Program-made: the position numbers and the translations under genes
The notes under the pieces: generated by a model
What the model saw: only the letters and a program-made list of their open reading frames with translations
Told to the model about the DNA's origin: nothing
The model's database searches: none
Origin: Daphnia carinata
Lineage: Eukaryota > Arthropoda > Branchiopoda > Diplostraca > Daphniidae
Direction of reading: 5' to 3'
Assembly: GCF_022539665.2 (NCBI RefSeq)
Contig: NC_081335.1
Span: 1,054,001-1,118,000 of the forward strand
Length of the DNA: 64,000 nt
In this document: piece by piece, positions 50,824 through 62,900 of the stretch
How positions within the stretch are numbered: the stretch's first letter is position 1
How the letters are laid out: the number at the start of each line of letters is the position of its first letter

Positions 50824-50840
50824 ACACTAGATGGCACGAC
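50824..50840 (+). promoter_or_regulatory. CTCF-like motif
   Basis: ACACTAGATGGCACGAC fits the CTCF core CACTAGATGGCAC well. It is the last site of the 47.6-50.9 kb cluster. Confidence 0.4.
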
Positions 50841-53800
50841 GCTCAGGTAGGAACTCGAATAACAACAAATCATTTTTGAAATCGAATTAATAGATGCGGG
50901 TTGGTCGTTCCACATGACAGCAAACGAATTCTATGAAAAAGATTTTCGCTGCTCACATTTTGCCCCCGCATCCTTTTTGTGTTCCGAATGTTTAGTCGTC
51001 CCTGCGTCTAAACTTGTCTACATGAATGTCTTTGGTGTGCGTAGGGAAAAGGAGATGTTGAAGCATCTATAGGAATAGCCAAAATGGCAGACTAGGAGAA
51101 GCGAGGAGGATGGAACCGCACAAATAAATATACGTCATAAAGCAGTCGGCTGGCTCCTTTTGTTGCCAGCATCACATACACAGGGTCTGCGGACAAAAGG
51201 AGCAGCAATGGAGGAGGAGAAGCGCATCACGCGGGACTGAAAAGAAAACTGGTGAATAGAAGGAGGAGACACGACAATCGATGGCGTGCAAGTGCTCCCC
51301 CCTCACCACGGCCACCGAGAAAGAGAAGAAAAAAAAATTCGTTTGTTGGGAAAAATAGAAGGGCCGTATATCTAGGCCTATGGGAAAGGGCCACAAAAAA
51401 AAAAAAAAAAAATAGGGAGAGACCGCGTGAATTCTGCGGGAAGAAAAAAAGAATCTTTCAGATGCTGATCTCGTTTTTCTTTTTGCCTCGTGCTCGGCTC
51501 CTATTGGATCTTTACAGCCAGAGGGGGATCTAGTAAGGCGGGAACTTTATTCTTTTCAAATGTTGGGATTTATCTCTCTCTTTCCCTCTACGTTTTCTAT
51601 GGGCGAAGAAGCAGATCTATCACCGTTGGCAATCGTTGCCACTCCTATTCAATCAACTCTTCTGTATGACAGGAAAAAAAAAGAATTAAATAAAATAGAA
51701 TAATAATTTTTGAAAAAGAGGGGCACGTCATCACCTCAGAAAAAAAATAATTCGATTATCATCCAAAACCATTTTTGATATCCATTCAATAACCAGAACG
51801 TAGGACATAATTTCTAAGTATTCTTAAGAATCTATACTAGCATTGGGAGGTCCATTAAAAAAAAGAATCCCTTCCTTTTCTTCGTTATTGAAAAAAAAAA
51901 GCTTTAAAAAAAATGGATGCATGACAGTGAAAGGAGGATCAGCAGATTGATTCAATTATCATGCAGATCAATGTCGTCGCTCTATTATGTACAAGTTTTG
52001 CCGTCTATAGGAACTCATGTTCAGTGAGAGACAGTTTCCTTGGTCGCAAACGTACAAAAGGGGGAATCCTGCGGAAGGTTTCTCCGTCCTATATCTACCA
52101 ACTCTAGGAGAAAGAGAGAAAAAGAGGGAGGTAATTTATGACTTCATTTCCTCGCGCATCAGGATCGTTCCTGATGCCTCATCCACTTCTTCTTTTCATC
52201 GCTCCCTTTTTTTTTTTTCCTCCCTTCTTTTCTTTTGTGTATACACGGTAGATGTATGGACAAAACTTGGGTGATGCGGTTCCTCTCGGCTGCTCCCGCA
52301 CACTTCCTTGCGCGTTTCCCTCTTTTGTGATCGGCAAAAGAATATCCTTGATGGATGCTGTCTTCCTTTTTTTTTTTTTTTTTTTGTTCGCTCTCTTCTT
52401 CTTTAGTTGTGTGTTATTTTTATAGACATGAAAATAGAAGCGCAATGTAACCCCACTTCTTCGTTACAAATCTGTGTGATGAAGAAAAAGCTCACAGATT
52501 TTGTGACTGTTCCAGCCACAACAAAAGAAACGAAAAGAAAATTCGTATCATTTTTCTTTTCCTGCAATTGATGACAGCAGCGATTCAATATAGTCTCCTG
52601 TGCGCTTTTTCTATATATATATATGTAATAAATATATATAGCAGTCTAGTAAGTAGTAATCGTAATAGATAAATAACTTACACAGGGCCTTTTGTTGTTG
52701 TATTCCGGAACCCCCCCCCCCCCCCCCCAAGCAATTGTTACAATGACATTTCATAGAGAAAGAAACCCGGTCCTCACTTTTTTGTTTTTTTTTTTTTTTT
52801 GTTAGTTTGAGACTCGATATACTGTATTGTTTGCGGGAAGGTTTTGCGTTTTTCATGGTAGCAAGGGTCTTCCTTTCTGGCGTATACATTGCAAAACTGA
52901 CGGTCGAAACACAAAAGGCTCGAAATTACGCCCCACTTGTCTCTTTTGAACGAGGAGAAAGTAAAAAATAATAAAAGAGGGAAATCAAACGGCGCACAGT
53001 TTCAATTTGCTGGGCAAAAGTCAAGCGCAGACGTATGCAAATTATCGCGAACTTGTTTTCCTAGTTGATTTTCAAAAAAATCTGTTGTACTAAAGAATCT
53101 ATTTTTCTTTTTGTCCATGACCGACTAGAGTGCGTATCGGAAGCGTTCGTTTTAGTACCGCGCATTCAAATTCACGCGGACACAGACGTCACCTTATTTT
53201 TTTTTCCTGACGTCTGGCGAGCACACAAAAAAAAAAATGTTTGTACGTTGGTCTACACGTGCGCATTCAAAAAATACGTTCAAGCATGCACATTATTTTG
53301 ATGGAGCCCGTCTGGTGTTACCTTCCCTTTTTTTCCTCCCTAAAATGTGAAACGGATGGAAAACACGCAGAGAAATGAAAGAATGAGGATGTGTGTGTGT
53401 GTGTGTTTCTTTTATATCAAAAATAACAATACACACACATTGACGTTGTGTGCTGGCAAACTGGCGAGGCTTTTGCGTCACAAAAGGGAACCACCTCCTG
53501 TTTCATTTTTTATTAAAAAAGAAGAAAAAAATAAGGGGGGGGGGGGGGGCAAAGAGAAAAGGGAATTTTTTTTGAACAACAACAACCCTTTTGGAAAAAT
53601 GTGAGAAGAGAAAAAATATATATGTATACTGATGAAATGGATGGGTGGTATTATATAAGCCATCAGCGGCTATTCATAAACGAGAGTTACCCGAGTCGAA
53701 TTAGAGCCCACACGAACAGGTGAACGGTACTGACTATATGCGCACAGTATCAAAAGGCTCCCTCCCTTCTCTTGTGTGTATGCGCATCACGGCCCACACG

Positions 53801-56800
53801 AAGCAAGTCAGCAATGGCCTGCAACACACACACACATCACTCTTTTCAATAGATGTGTGTGTGTGCAAAGTGTATCGTATCATGCATTCAAACTCGACTT
53901 CATGTTTTTTCTCCCTCTTCTATTTTGCGCCAGGCTTTTTGATGGATGTTTTCCCCCCTTTTGGCTCTTGAATGCACTTCATCAGAAACCTTGTTCGCTC
54001 TAAGGCATCAAGTCATTGTGGAACTTGTGATAATGCAATGCGTCAGGGTCCTCGCCAATTTTCGTAAAAATATTCGTTTTTTTTTTTTTTTTTTAACTTT
54101 AATTTTCAATTTGTGTGTGTGTGTTTGTGAAATGAAAGAAAGACTTTGAAAAATTTTGGATCGGTTTACGACAACGACAAAATCGACTTCCGGTGTCACC
54201 TCAGGTGTGTTAAAAAAACGCATTGCGTGTTACGGATCCATTTCCTAAAATGTTAGTATCCACCCTGCAAGCAGTTGCGCTTTCTCAGCCATTTTGTTTT
54301 CAAAAATATAAACAGACTTTTGAAAATGATGTTGTTGACGTCGGACACTGTCGTCGTCGCATTTTAACTGAATGGCCCATCTTATTTCGCGGGGCAGGTG
54401 TATCTTGAAAGTAAAAAAAAAAAAAAAAAAGCAATGACTCGACACAACTCGTCGTTCCGTGTCAACATGGGCGTTTCCTCCGCGTGTTTGTTGATCGCGC
54501 ACAAGAGAGACCCAAGAAAACTTTGATTTCGTGTTCCCCAACAACTTTTACTTGCTGCAAGCAACAGTTCAAGAGAAGATAGAGGCTAAACAAAAGGGAA
54601 ATCTTCAAAAGTATCCTGACAGTGAAGCCCCCAGAACTTGAAAACAACCGCGCCCCTTTCCGCACTGTCTGGCAACTTAAACTTGACCTCCCACAAAATG
54701 TAACCATCAACATGTTTACGTTCCGAGTAAAAGATTTTATTTTAAAATCTATTATCATCTAAAGATTTTGCACGAGCCACAAAAACAATACAAGAAACAA
54801 GAATAGATAGATGCGCGCACACACATACACACACACTTAACAGAGCGCGATCCATTAGCGACATCGCTCCGGTCTAGAAAAAAAAAAAAGACACCCACAG
54901 ACTGTACATTTTTGTTTTTTGTTTCTCACTCCAGTCTACTAAAGTGTACTATAGTTTTATAGCTAAAAAAAAAAAAAAGAAGCTCCATCCTTTCTTTGAC
55001 TCTGTTGTGTTACAATGAAAAGAGATCTTTTGTATTTAAGAGGAGCATTGTGTGTTATCGGCTCTTGCTGCTACATAAGATTGCGTCGTCATTCATAATG
55101 GTTTGGTACTACTATATATCCTTACTATGAAGCAACAAAAAAAAAAAAAAAGAAGGATGTGAAGAGGTGGACTAGGATCGAGCTCTACACCACCCAATAG
55201 TTTCTTATGTGCGCATCTAAACCAGCAGTATTGTATTTATATATACGGTCCATCGCCTTCACCTCGCTTCCACCCATTTTCTGAGTTAATGGTCGAGCGT
55301 GACACAATAGTCGCTTGCCACCGAGCAAACCTTGTAACGCAACAAAGCAGCAACAACAACAAAGAGCAAGCCTTTTCGTCGTGCATATAGACACAAAGTA
55401 GATGTATGTATATCTCTATTTATCTATGCGAACGTACATCTACACGCTTCGTTCTTGTGTGTAATGCTGTCTGAAATGCCGCCCGTAATGATTGCGGAAG
55501 CAAGTGCCACAATAATGGAGGCATTCGTTGTATAGACATGTGAAAACAACAAGTCGAAAATTGTGAAATAAGACGAGAGATTTTGAAAACCGGATAACAA
55601 AGGCTTGCACCTAGAGCCCCCGCTTGCCTTAACTTGCAAAATTACAGTGTCTATATACTATAGTGGTGTATAACCTTTTCATCCGGACGCCTTTTGTTAG
55701 ACGCATAAAGATGCCAGACGAAGTTTTGGAAAATGATACATTGTCGCGTGTTCTATGAGCTATACGCAGCCCGCCCGCAGGTACAATTGTATTTTCAAGC
55801 AAAATGTATAGCATCAGCCGCAACGGCTATACATTTAATCGGGTTTTTTTTCCTTCTTCTTCTTCTTCTTCTTCTTTTTCTAACAAGTCTGAACGAACGC
55901 CAAAAATGATTCCGAGTTCTATAGTCCCGAAAAATGTTTCAATAGATCGAATGGGCGCAATGGTTGTCAGTAATGACGTCATCGTGTCAACTTTGTTTGT
56001 GTTTGTTGAAAAGGGAAAACCTTCCTCCACCCCATGCACATCAGGAACAACGTCGTCTTGAAAAGAAGCTGTTGAGGGAACGTCATCTGATTGCTAGAGA
56101 CTTGTTCAAGGCTTCATTCGGGAGTCTCTCCTTTTTTTTCTTTCCCATCCATAGCGTTTTTATTGAATAGCTTTTGATCGGTTGGTGTATTCATAAAAAA
56201 AAAGGCAAGCAAAGGGTGTAGCCTACGTACGTCTATACGAAGAGAAAGAAATGTCATTTTCTAATAGCAAATATACACACACGGGAAGAAAAGAGGGTTG
56301 CTTTCGGGTTTTCACGTCTGCGGGATTCACGCTGCTTTCGTCATTCAGTCGTGCAACAACCCAGCCTTCCGTAAAAAGGAAAAAAAAAATAAGTTGCAGT
56401 TGACATCAATTCAAACTTGTCAATTAAAAAAAGATATTTTCTTTTATTTGGGAAAGTTGTACGATGTGTGTGTTGCATATATTGCTGTTTGTGTAGAGCT
56501 TCAAGTTGGGTACCACCTAACGACCGTTTTTCTATACAATTCAAGACGTTTTTTTTTTTTTTTTAGGAGGGGCACGTCTTTTTCTGTAAATATACATGTA
56601 CGATTGCATTGTGGCCAGAGTAGGAGACGTTCTCAATTGAACCGCTTTTGAATATACAAGACGGGAAAATTGGACTTACAAGAATTGACGGGGTTGTCAT
56701 TTATGTCATCCACGAACCAAAAGAAGCAGCCCGGGATTCTTTTTCTTGATGAAGTCTTGTGTAATATCTCCCTTCAGGTCGATGTCATAAAAAGATTCCG

Positions 56801-57034
56801 TCTTCTTATTTTTTTTTTTCAAGGGCTACTTGGTTTCGTTTTACCACGTGATCGCGCCTCAAAACATGTCGCACAAAGATTTACACGTAAAAAAAAAAAA
56901 AACGACACTTTAGCAACACGCATTTTTCCATTCACTCGAAAAAAAAAACATCACATTAGATCTTGATTAAATTTTCACTCTCTAATGATATTAGTAAAAT
57001 AAGGTGACAAATTAAACAGGCAAAAATAAATGCA

Positions 57035-57130
57035 ACGAGCTGCAGCTGTTTCGCGGAGCGGCTGATCCCGCTGGCAGCCCGACGCGGACTGAAGAGCGCG
57101 CGCCGGACTGCGCCATCTTTTGGCTGCGTG
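57035..57130. promoter_or_regulatory. GC-rich, CpG-rich patch upstream of the methyltransferase gene
   Basis: The patch is sharply GC-rich against A+T-rich flanks, starts with the palindrome AGCTGCAGCT (57038-57047), and ends with a CTCF/YY1-like CCAAAAGATGGCGCA on the minus strand (57126-57112). It lies about 600-700 bp upstream of the methyltransferase ATG and could be a promoter-proximal element or a small mobile-element remnant. Confidence 0.35.
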
Positions 57131-57411
57131 TATTTTAGATTTGGGAGAGGAGGGGGTGGGGTGGGAGGAAGCGGAGACTATATAGCTCGTGAAAATAAAG
57201 AAAGGAAGAATAGGAAAGGGAGGTGGTAGAAGGAGATCGGGAGCGCTGTGGAAACAACATAATAGATGAACGAATAGAAAAGCGACGGTCGTCGTTTGAA
57301 AAGCGGTCGACTGCCGAATGCCAACGTTTTTTTTTTTTTTCCCCTCTTCCCTCTTCCCCTCTCTTTATCCAAACCTAACAATTCGACTTGATTGATTTAT
57401 TCAGTTCAGTG

Positions 57412-57419
57412 TATATAAG
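57412..57419 (+). promoter_or_regulatory. TATA-like box of the methyltransferase gene
   Basis: TATATAAG would place transcription start near 57440-57450 and give a 5' UTR of about 280-290 bp. The region 57420-57731 between this box and the start codon is otherwise featureless A+T-rich DNA. Confidence 0.35.
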
Positions 57420-57731
57420 TATAACGCCAAAAACCCGTAGACGTTGGTGTGGCAATTAGTTGAGAAGTTAGGCGCCATTACGAACTTTTCACGTTTCGTC
57501 CACTATTCACTGTTTTCTCGCATTTCAAAATAAAAGCGCGCACTCAGCAATAGCTATAGAAACTCTATTTATTTTTTCAACAACAATAATAAAAATGTGT
57601 TGTGAACAATCGTTGATTAGATGCCTTTTGTATCCGCTCATATGGTGAAAACTACAATTGTTGTACGACAAGAAGAAAGCTCGTCTGAATAAAATGTAAT
57701 AATTTATGTATTCAAGCTGGTCTTTAAGACG

Positions 57732-58929
57732 ATGGCCAGCGAGACGCCTTTAATTTTAGATGGAGGTCTCGGCAGCTTACTGTTTTCCAGAGGAGCTTTC
57801 GTTAAAGGCGATCCCCTGTGGTCAGCCCGTTGTTTGACGTCGGCTGAGTCGGATGGTCGCCGCCAGCTGCGTCAAGCCCACCTGGACTACCTGGCGGCTG
57901 GGGCTGACGTCATTAAGACCAACAGCTACCAAATGAGCTCGGATCATCTCCGGAAGTGTCTGCCCGGACTAACCCAGGTTGTAACCTTGTATGCAATAAA
58001 ACCTCCTCTGTTGTAGGTTGATTGCGCTTATTTTATATAAGGCTTAATTGACGCTAATGGTGGGACTCGAATTTATGAACAGGAAGAGTCTTTGGAAATG
58101 ATGCGCGATTCGGTTCGAATTGCTCGTGATGCCTGCCGTGACTATTGGCAATCCATCGGAGGCGAAAGTACACAAATGCAATTGTTAAATGCTATTAAAA
58201 TATTTCTATTTTATTCTACAGGCTCTGGTAAAATAGAACCGAAAGTGGCGGGGTCTATCGGCCCCTATGGAGCCTGTCAAGCTGATTTGTCAGAATACAC
58301 TGGCGCCTATGTCGATTGCATGAGCGAAGAAGATTTCATCGAATGGCATCGGCCACGTTTGATGGCCTTACTCGAAGCCGGTGTAGATTATTTAGCGTTT
58401 GAAACATTCCCTGCCTTGCTAGAAGCTAACGCGATTCTTCGACTATTACAACAAGAGGCTCCCCATATGCCAGCTTGGATATCATTCTCCTGCAAGGTTG
58501 TTAATTTAATCAATGCCGAAGAATCATTTTCAAAATTACGTTTTGTGATAGGATGAAAAACATGTGTGTCACGGAGAAACGTTGGCCAGCGCGTTCGAGC
58601 AAATTTGGACGAATAAAACGGAGGGTTTGAAAGCTGTTGGAATTAATTGCACTCCCGGAAGATTAATCAAGCCACTTTTACGGTCTCTTGGTGGCGTTAG
58701 CAATATCCCTGTGATTCTTTATCCTAATCGAGAGGAGTGCCTTGGTGAAGAGGATGAACTAATTCTTGTTTATCCGAAGCCTGACGACAAGCAAAACTGG
58801 AAAGAAGACGATCTCGGTAAGTTAGCCAAAGAATGGTTAGTCATTCATCCACATATTTTTGCAATCGGAGGATGTTGTTTCTATCATCCGTCAGACATTC
58901 ATAATCTTAGCCGTGCGTTTGGCAACTAG
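57732..58929 (+). CDS. Homocysteine S-methyltransferase (MmuM/YagD-like), four exons
   Basis: Exons 57732-57977, 58083-58167, 58222-58496 and 58552-58929 join in frame (intron phases 0, 1, 0) to 327 residues plus TAG, close to the roughly 310 of bacterial MmuM. Family role: methyl transfer to homocysteine from S-methylmethionine or a related donor, giving methionine, in the cytosol, with a zinc ion held by three cysteines. All expected marks are visible: LDGGLGSLL (residues 9-17), PLWSARCL (28-35), GADVIKTNSYQ (57-67), GSIGPYGA, then GINCT with Cys235 and GGCC with Cys310 and Cys311, the three zinc ligands. The last residues are AFGN. The start ATG at 57732 has A at -3 and G at +4. A TATA-like TATATAAG lies at 57412-57419, about 320 bp upstream. 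Introns 2 and 3 are only 54 and 55 bp. BHMT is less likely because the protein is shorter and has the MmuM-type N-terminus. Confidence 0.93.
58168..58221 (+). other. 54-bp intron 2 of the methyltransferase gene, in frame and without stops
   Basis: The donor is GAAA|GTACAC and the acceptor CTACAG|GCTCTG, phase 1. The length is a multiple of three and holds no stop codon, so an unspliced reading adds 18 residues between the DYW helix and the GSIGPYGA block. That extra stretch has no counterpart in the family and contains an A/T-rich, pyrimidine-rich 3' part, so I read it as an intron. Confidence 0.85.
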
Positions 58930-59856
58930 TTCCCTCGGGTTATTGTGTAATTTAAACTATCTTCTTGTAATGGCAAGACATCCCTTATATCTCAAATGTT
59001 CTTGTTTGATTGTAAGAATTGATAATTAAGTGATTGTGAAAGATGATTGCCTAAACAGTTGAATTCAGTTCAACTACCTTCGACTATTCTTACGCCGTCT
59101 GAAAGTTGTAACACCCTTAACAATGAAAACATAAAGCACATGAGGTTGAAATTCAATGTTTAGTTCCGGTAGTAACCATATGATTAGTTTGAAAGCTGTT
59201 GGATTACCTGCCCCGCTTTAACGTTCTTCAGAGGGATGGATGATGATATTTCGTTTTTGTTTTTTAAAATCCTTATCGAATGCCCCGAACGACAGAATGA
59301 ACTGTCACTCAAACGAAAAATAAATCAGAAAACAGTGACGGGCAAAATTTAAATTCTGAAAATTCCTGTTACATTGTGGTCAAATTTTTCTGATACACTA
59401 TTTTTTTTTAAATTGACCGCAATAAACTAATTAGGAATAAGTCTGCTACTGAACATTGGAGTGGTAATTACTGTCACGCGATGATCATTCTCCAGTTGAA
59501 TATCAGTAACTTTGTCTTTCTCGTGGCTTTAGAAAATAAAGGCAGATGTGAGGAATAAAAAAGACGAACTACAATAGAAGATTGCCCCTTGAAGACAAGC
59601 AATCTCGATTCTGAAACGCAGTAGTGTATAATCAAAAGCCTGGGGGCTACTTTATGAATTTATACACATGACCGCTAGGTGCCGCTGCCTTCCTTTTCAT
59701 TATAAGCCTGTCTGCTGGGTCTGCTGTCTATTCCACATGACGAGGATACACGGCAGAAAAATAGTTACAACCTCGATTGGCGCGAAAAGGAAATTCTTTT
59801 GGATCATTCAATAGTTATCCACCCAATGATTTCAGAATTTTGACGTGTAAAAATAG
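58930..59856 (+). other. Methyltransferase 3' flank and THAP-gene 5' flank
   Basis: Candidate poly(A) signals on the plus strand are CATAAA at 59130-59135 and AATAAA at 59319-59324, 59421-59426, 59535-59540 and 59554-59559. The first strong one gives a 3' UTR of about 400 bp. The promoter of the THAP/zinc-finger gene must lie in the later part; no TATA box stands out. No other gene is seen. Confidence 0.45.
59669..59688 (+). promoter_or_regulatory. CTCF-like motif before the THAP/zinc-finger gene
   Basis: ACCGCTAGGTGCCGCTGC keeps much of the CTCF core (CCGCTAGGTG-C-GC) with one mismatch in the GGC triplet. It lies about 300 bp upstream of the THAP start codon. Confidence 0.25.
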
Positions 59857-59980
59857 GTAATTGTTTTCTATTCTGTCGCTTAACTGTACAGTGTGAGGAC
59901 ACAGAAGAAGTGCCATCCTTATTAGTTTGGCCAAGTACAATGTTCTGCAAATCGTCTAACCTTAAATATTTTTGTTATAG
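59857..59980 (+). other. Probable intron in the 5' UTR of the THAP/zinc-finger gene
   Basis: A donor-like AATAG|GTAATT at 59856/59857 and an acceptor at 59979-59980 (TTTTTGTTATAG|GATGG, preceded by a branch-like TCTAAC at about 59955) bracket 124 bp. Splicing places the THAP start ATG one base into the next exon with A at -3 and G at +4. Reading on from an upstream in-frame ATG at 59940 would add 14 residues before the THAP domain, which normally begins at the protein N-terminus. The upstream exon boundary is inference. Confidence 0.5.
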
Positions 59981-59981
59981 G

Positions 59982-62900
59982 ATGGTTGTTACGTGCTACG
60001 TCGAAGGATGCAATTCTGGGTATGAGAGCTATGAAAAGATATACTTTTTCAAGCCAAAGGATGAGAAGGTTTTAATTGAATGGCAAAAACTGATTGGCAA
60101 ACAGAATGTCAAACTGAAAAAAAATCATTCTGTTTGCCACAAACATTTTGAAGATGCTGACATTATCAAGCAGAAAATATTTGATGGCAAAGATGGGCCA
60201 ATAGTAGTTTATGATTTACGTCGTTGGAAGCTCATTGATGGAGCTCTGCCAAAACTTCATACTGGTATTCAAGACAATTTTGAATTTTGTACATTGCTTC
60301 ACATTTTCCCCCTTCTATAGGAAAACCTGTGCAAAATAGGTTGTCTGTTCCTAACGTCGGAGAACTTAGTGTTCTCTGTGAAATAGCAAATGCTGTTCAA
60401 CCAGGTTATCACACATTAACCACCCACAGAATTCCAGAACAACATATTATAAATCCTAAAGAAATTTACCTACCTGTATCATGGTTTTGGCAAGAAGGCA
60501 GTCCAGTGGAAGAGGAATTTATTTGCTCAAGATTTAAATGGCTGAACGAAAACAAGTTCGAATACACGAAGACAATCATTATCCACCAAAATAGCAAAAC
60601 TATTCGCTACTTCGTCCGGGGCCAGCAAGTTTTCCATGAAAATTTCAACTCTCAATTCGAATCGCTGGAGGACCTTACGGCGTGTGTAAAAACTTTTGAC
60701 AATGCACAAAACAACGTCAACTCCAACTTCTCCATCACGACAAGCGATACTATACCAAAATCAATTTGTGCTGCCATAGATAGACAAGATGTTGTTCAAT
60801 TCGTTGTCGAAAAAAATATCCAGAAAAGGCCTTCATATCCCTCAAAGAAAACTGACGGTAACGCGCGGCATCAGTCTTCAGTGAAATTTAAATTGCCTAT
60901 CCAGCATTCAAATCGAAATGTCAGTGAAGATGACGGTGATCCCAAATTTACTAGCATGTTTACAGACCACACATATGGTGTGGGTACTGACAAACCCATC
61001 ACGCCGGTAAAATTAGCTTGCGAAACCCTGTGTGAAAGGAATTCATCAGTTGCCGATACGAAAATCCCTAATGATGACTGGACCATACGACCTGCTGATG
61101 ATAGAGCGGCCTTCACGTTGCAATACCCTCATGAATTTTTTAGCACTAGCGTTTCCAAGTCGAAAGAACTTGAACGAAGGCTTGTTAAACATCCCATTTC
61201 CTGTGAATACAAGAACTCGGCTTACAGTTTGGTTTCGTACCATTTGGAAACATGGTGTCTTGGGGTTTATTCACCTTTCAAATTGGATGATATTACTTCC
61301 ACTGGCATTGTGAAACATAAAATTCGCCCGAAAGTCATCGGAAAAACTATTGCAAAGGATGGCATCGATTTACATCAGCCGTCTTTCCTGGTTGCGCAAC
61401 CAGTGCACTTCTACCGTCGCAGCAAAGCCCTATGTCCTAGTGTTTCAAAGCAAACCAGAAAATCGGCACCGGAGCTAGTCCAAATTGAAAATATGAAACC
61501 TCACAAGGGAAAAATTCACGTTACCTTAAATGGAGAACCGCCTGCTCAACTTTCCCTATCTGACCTCTTTTGCGAGGATAGTAATTCCTGTGAGCATTTT
61601 CGACATGAAGGACCAAACGTCCGAAAGAATCTCTTCTTTTCGGAGATTTGCGCAAACAGTCTATCAGCGAACACAGAAAAAGATAAGGACGAAAGTGACC
61701 TTAAACTGGCGAAGATCTTGCTAGAGAAAGAAGCCTATCGAAAGAAAATGCTACAAAAAAAATTTCGTAGGTTTTCTGTCAAACTTTACAAGTAATATAT
61801 TTGGAATATTCTTCTTCAGTCTGTAAAAATTACAGTGCATTAACTATAATCCCTTCTTCTTCTAGGAGCAAAAACATGGCACGTTCCATTTTGATGGCGG
61901 CCAAAGAATTTGAAGTGAAAAGACGCGAATTCGGCATATCAAACAAAACAAAACGGCCGTCAATCGCGAAGAAAGCTGGCCGTAATACCGTTACTCTTTC
62001 CTTTTCATATTTTATTTTTTGACATAATTCATAAATCTTTTCTTTTGCAGCACAAACACAGTGCAACCAGTGCGGCAAAATGATTCTAGTAGCTCGAATG
62101 AAATTCCATCTTAAAGTTCACAGTGGTGTGAAGTCACACTTATGTGAACTATGTGGCCGGGCATTTGCACTTAGGAATAGCCTTAACTCGCATATTCGAT
62201 TCCATCATCGTGGACAGGCACGACCTAAACATTTCATGTGTAGCACATGTGGTTATACTTGTAGGTCGAAAAATCACTTGGAAAAACATGAAAGGATCCA
62301 TACCAACGAAAGGGTAAACGAATTCGCAGTTTTTACTTTTGCCTGTTAAAATATGATGTGCTTCATGGTTTATTTTTTTTTTTACTGTAGCCGTTTGATT
62401 GCAAATACTGTGACAAGAAATTTCGGGAAAAGGGAACGCTCGTCCGCCATATCCGGTATGCAAGTGGTCAATGTTTACAATGTTCTAGCATTCGCAATAA
62501 CGTCTTGTACAAATCCAATAACAACAGTACCCATACTGGTGAAAAACCATACGCGTGCAACATTTGTGGAACGTCGTACGCTGCCAGGTGATAAGTGAAA
62601 ACTGACTATGTTCTCCCCAGTTCTTCTGTGGAAAGTCGTAGTTCAACAAAACGAGAACCATTATATGAAATACTAATGCTAGTCATTATGTTTCCACTTT
62701 GATGCTTTAATCTGAACGGCTGTTCTATGCCAGGCAAACGTACGTCAGCCACTACAGGAGAAAACATGAAAAAAGGGAACCAGGAAACGAACGGTTACCT
62801 CGGTAATTCTCTTGAATTTGATATTTCATTCCGGTTATATTTATCACTTATCATACCTTAATTTTCTTCGATTTCTTGCTGAGCTAGGCGCGCTAACGGT

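Larger units (their letters stand above)
49301..57400. other. Gene-free DNA between the Sox landscape and the methyltransferase gene
   Basis: No gene is recognised. Homopolymers are present but less dense than before 47 kb. Contents include a 17-nt C tract at about 52711-52728, CA/GT repeats near 49650, 53390 and 53830, a CTCF-like site at 50824-50840, a coding-like stretch at 56045-56122 and a GC-rich patch at 57035-57130. Confidence 0.6.

Noticed and set aside
57432-57453. A miR-100-like start AACCCGTAGA
   Set aside because: The similarity stops after ten bases and no hairpin is formed by the flanks.
59910-59981. Upstream extension of the THAP protein
   Set aside because: It would start from a GTG at 59910 or an ATG at 59940 and pass through a likely 3' splice site. 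THAP domains normally begin within a few residues of the start, as they do from 59982.
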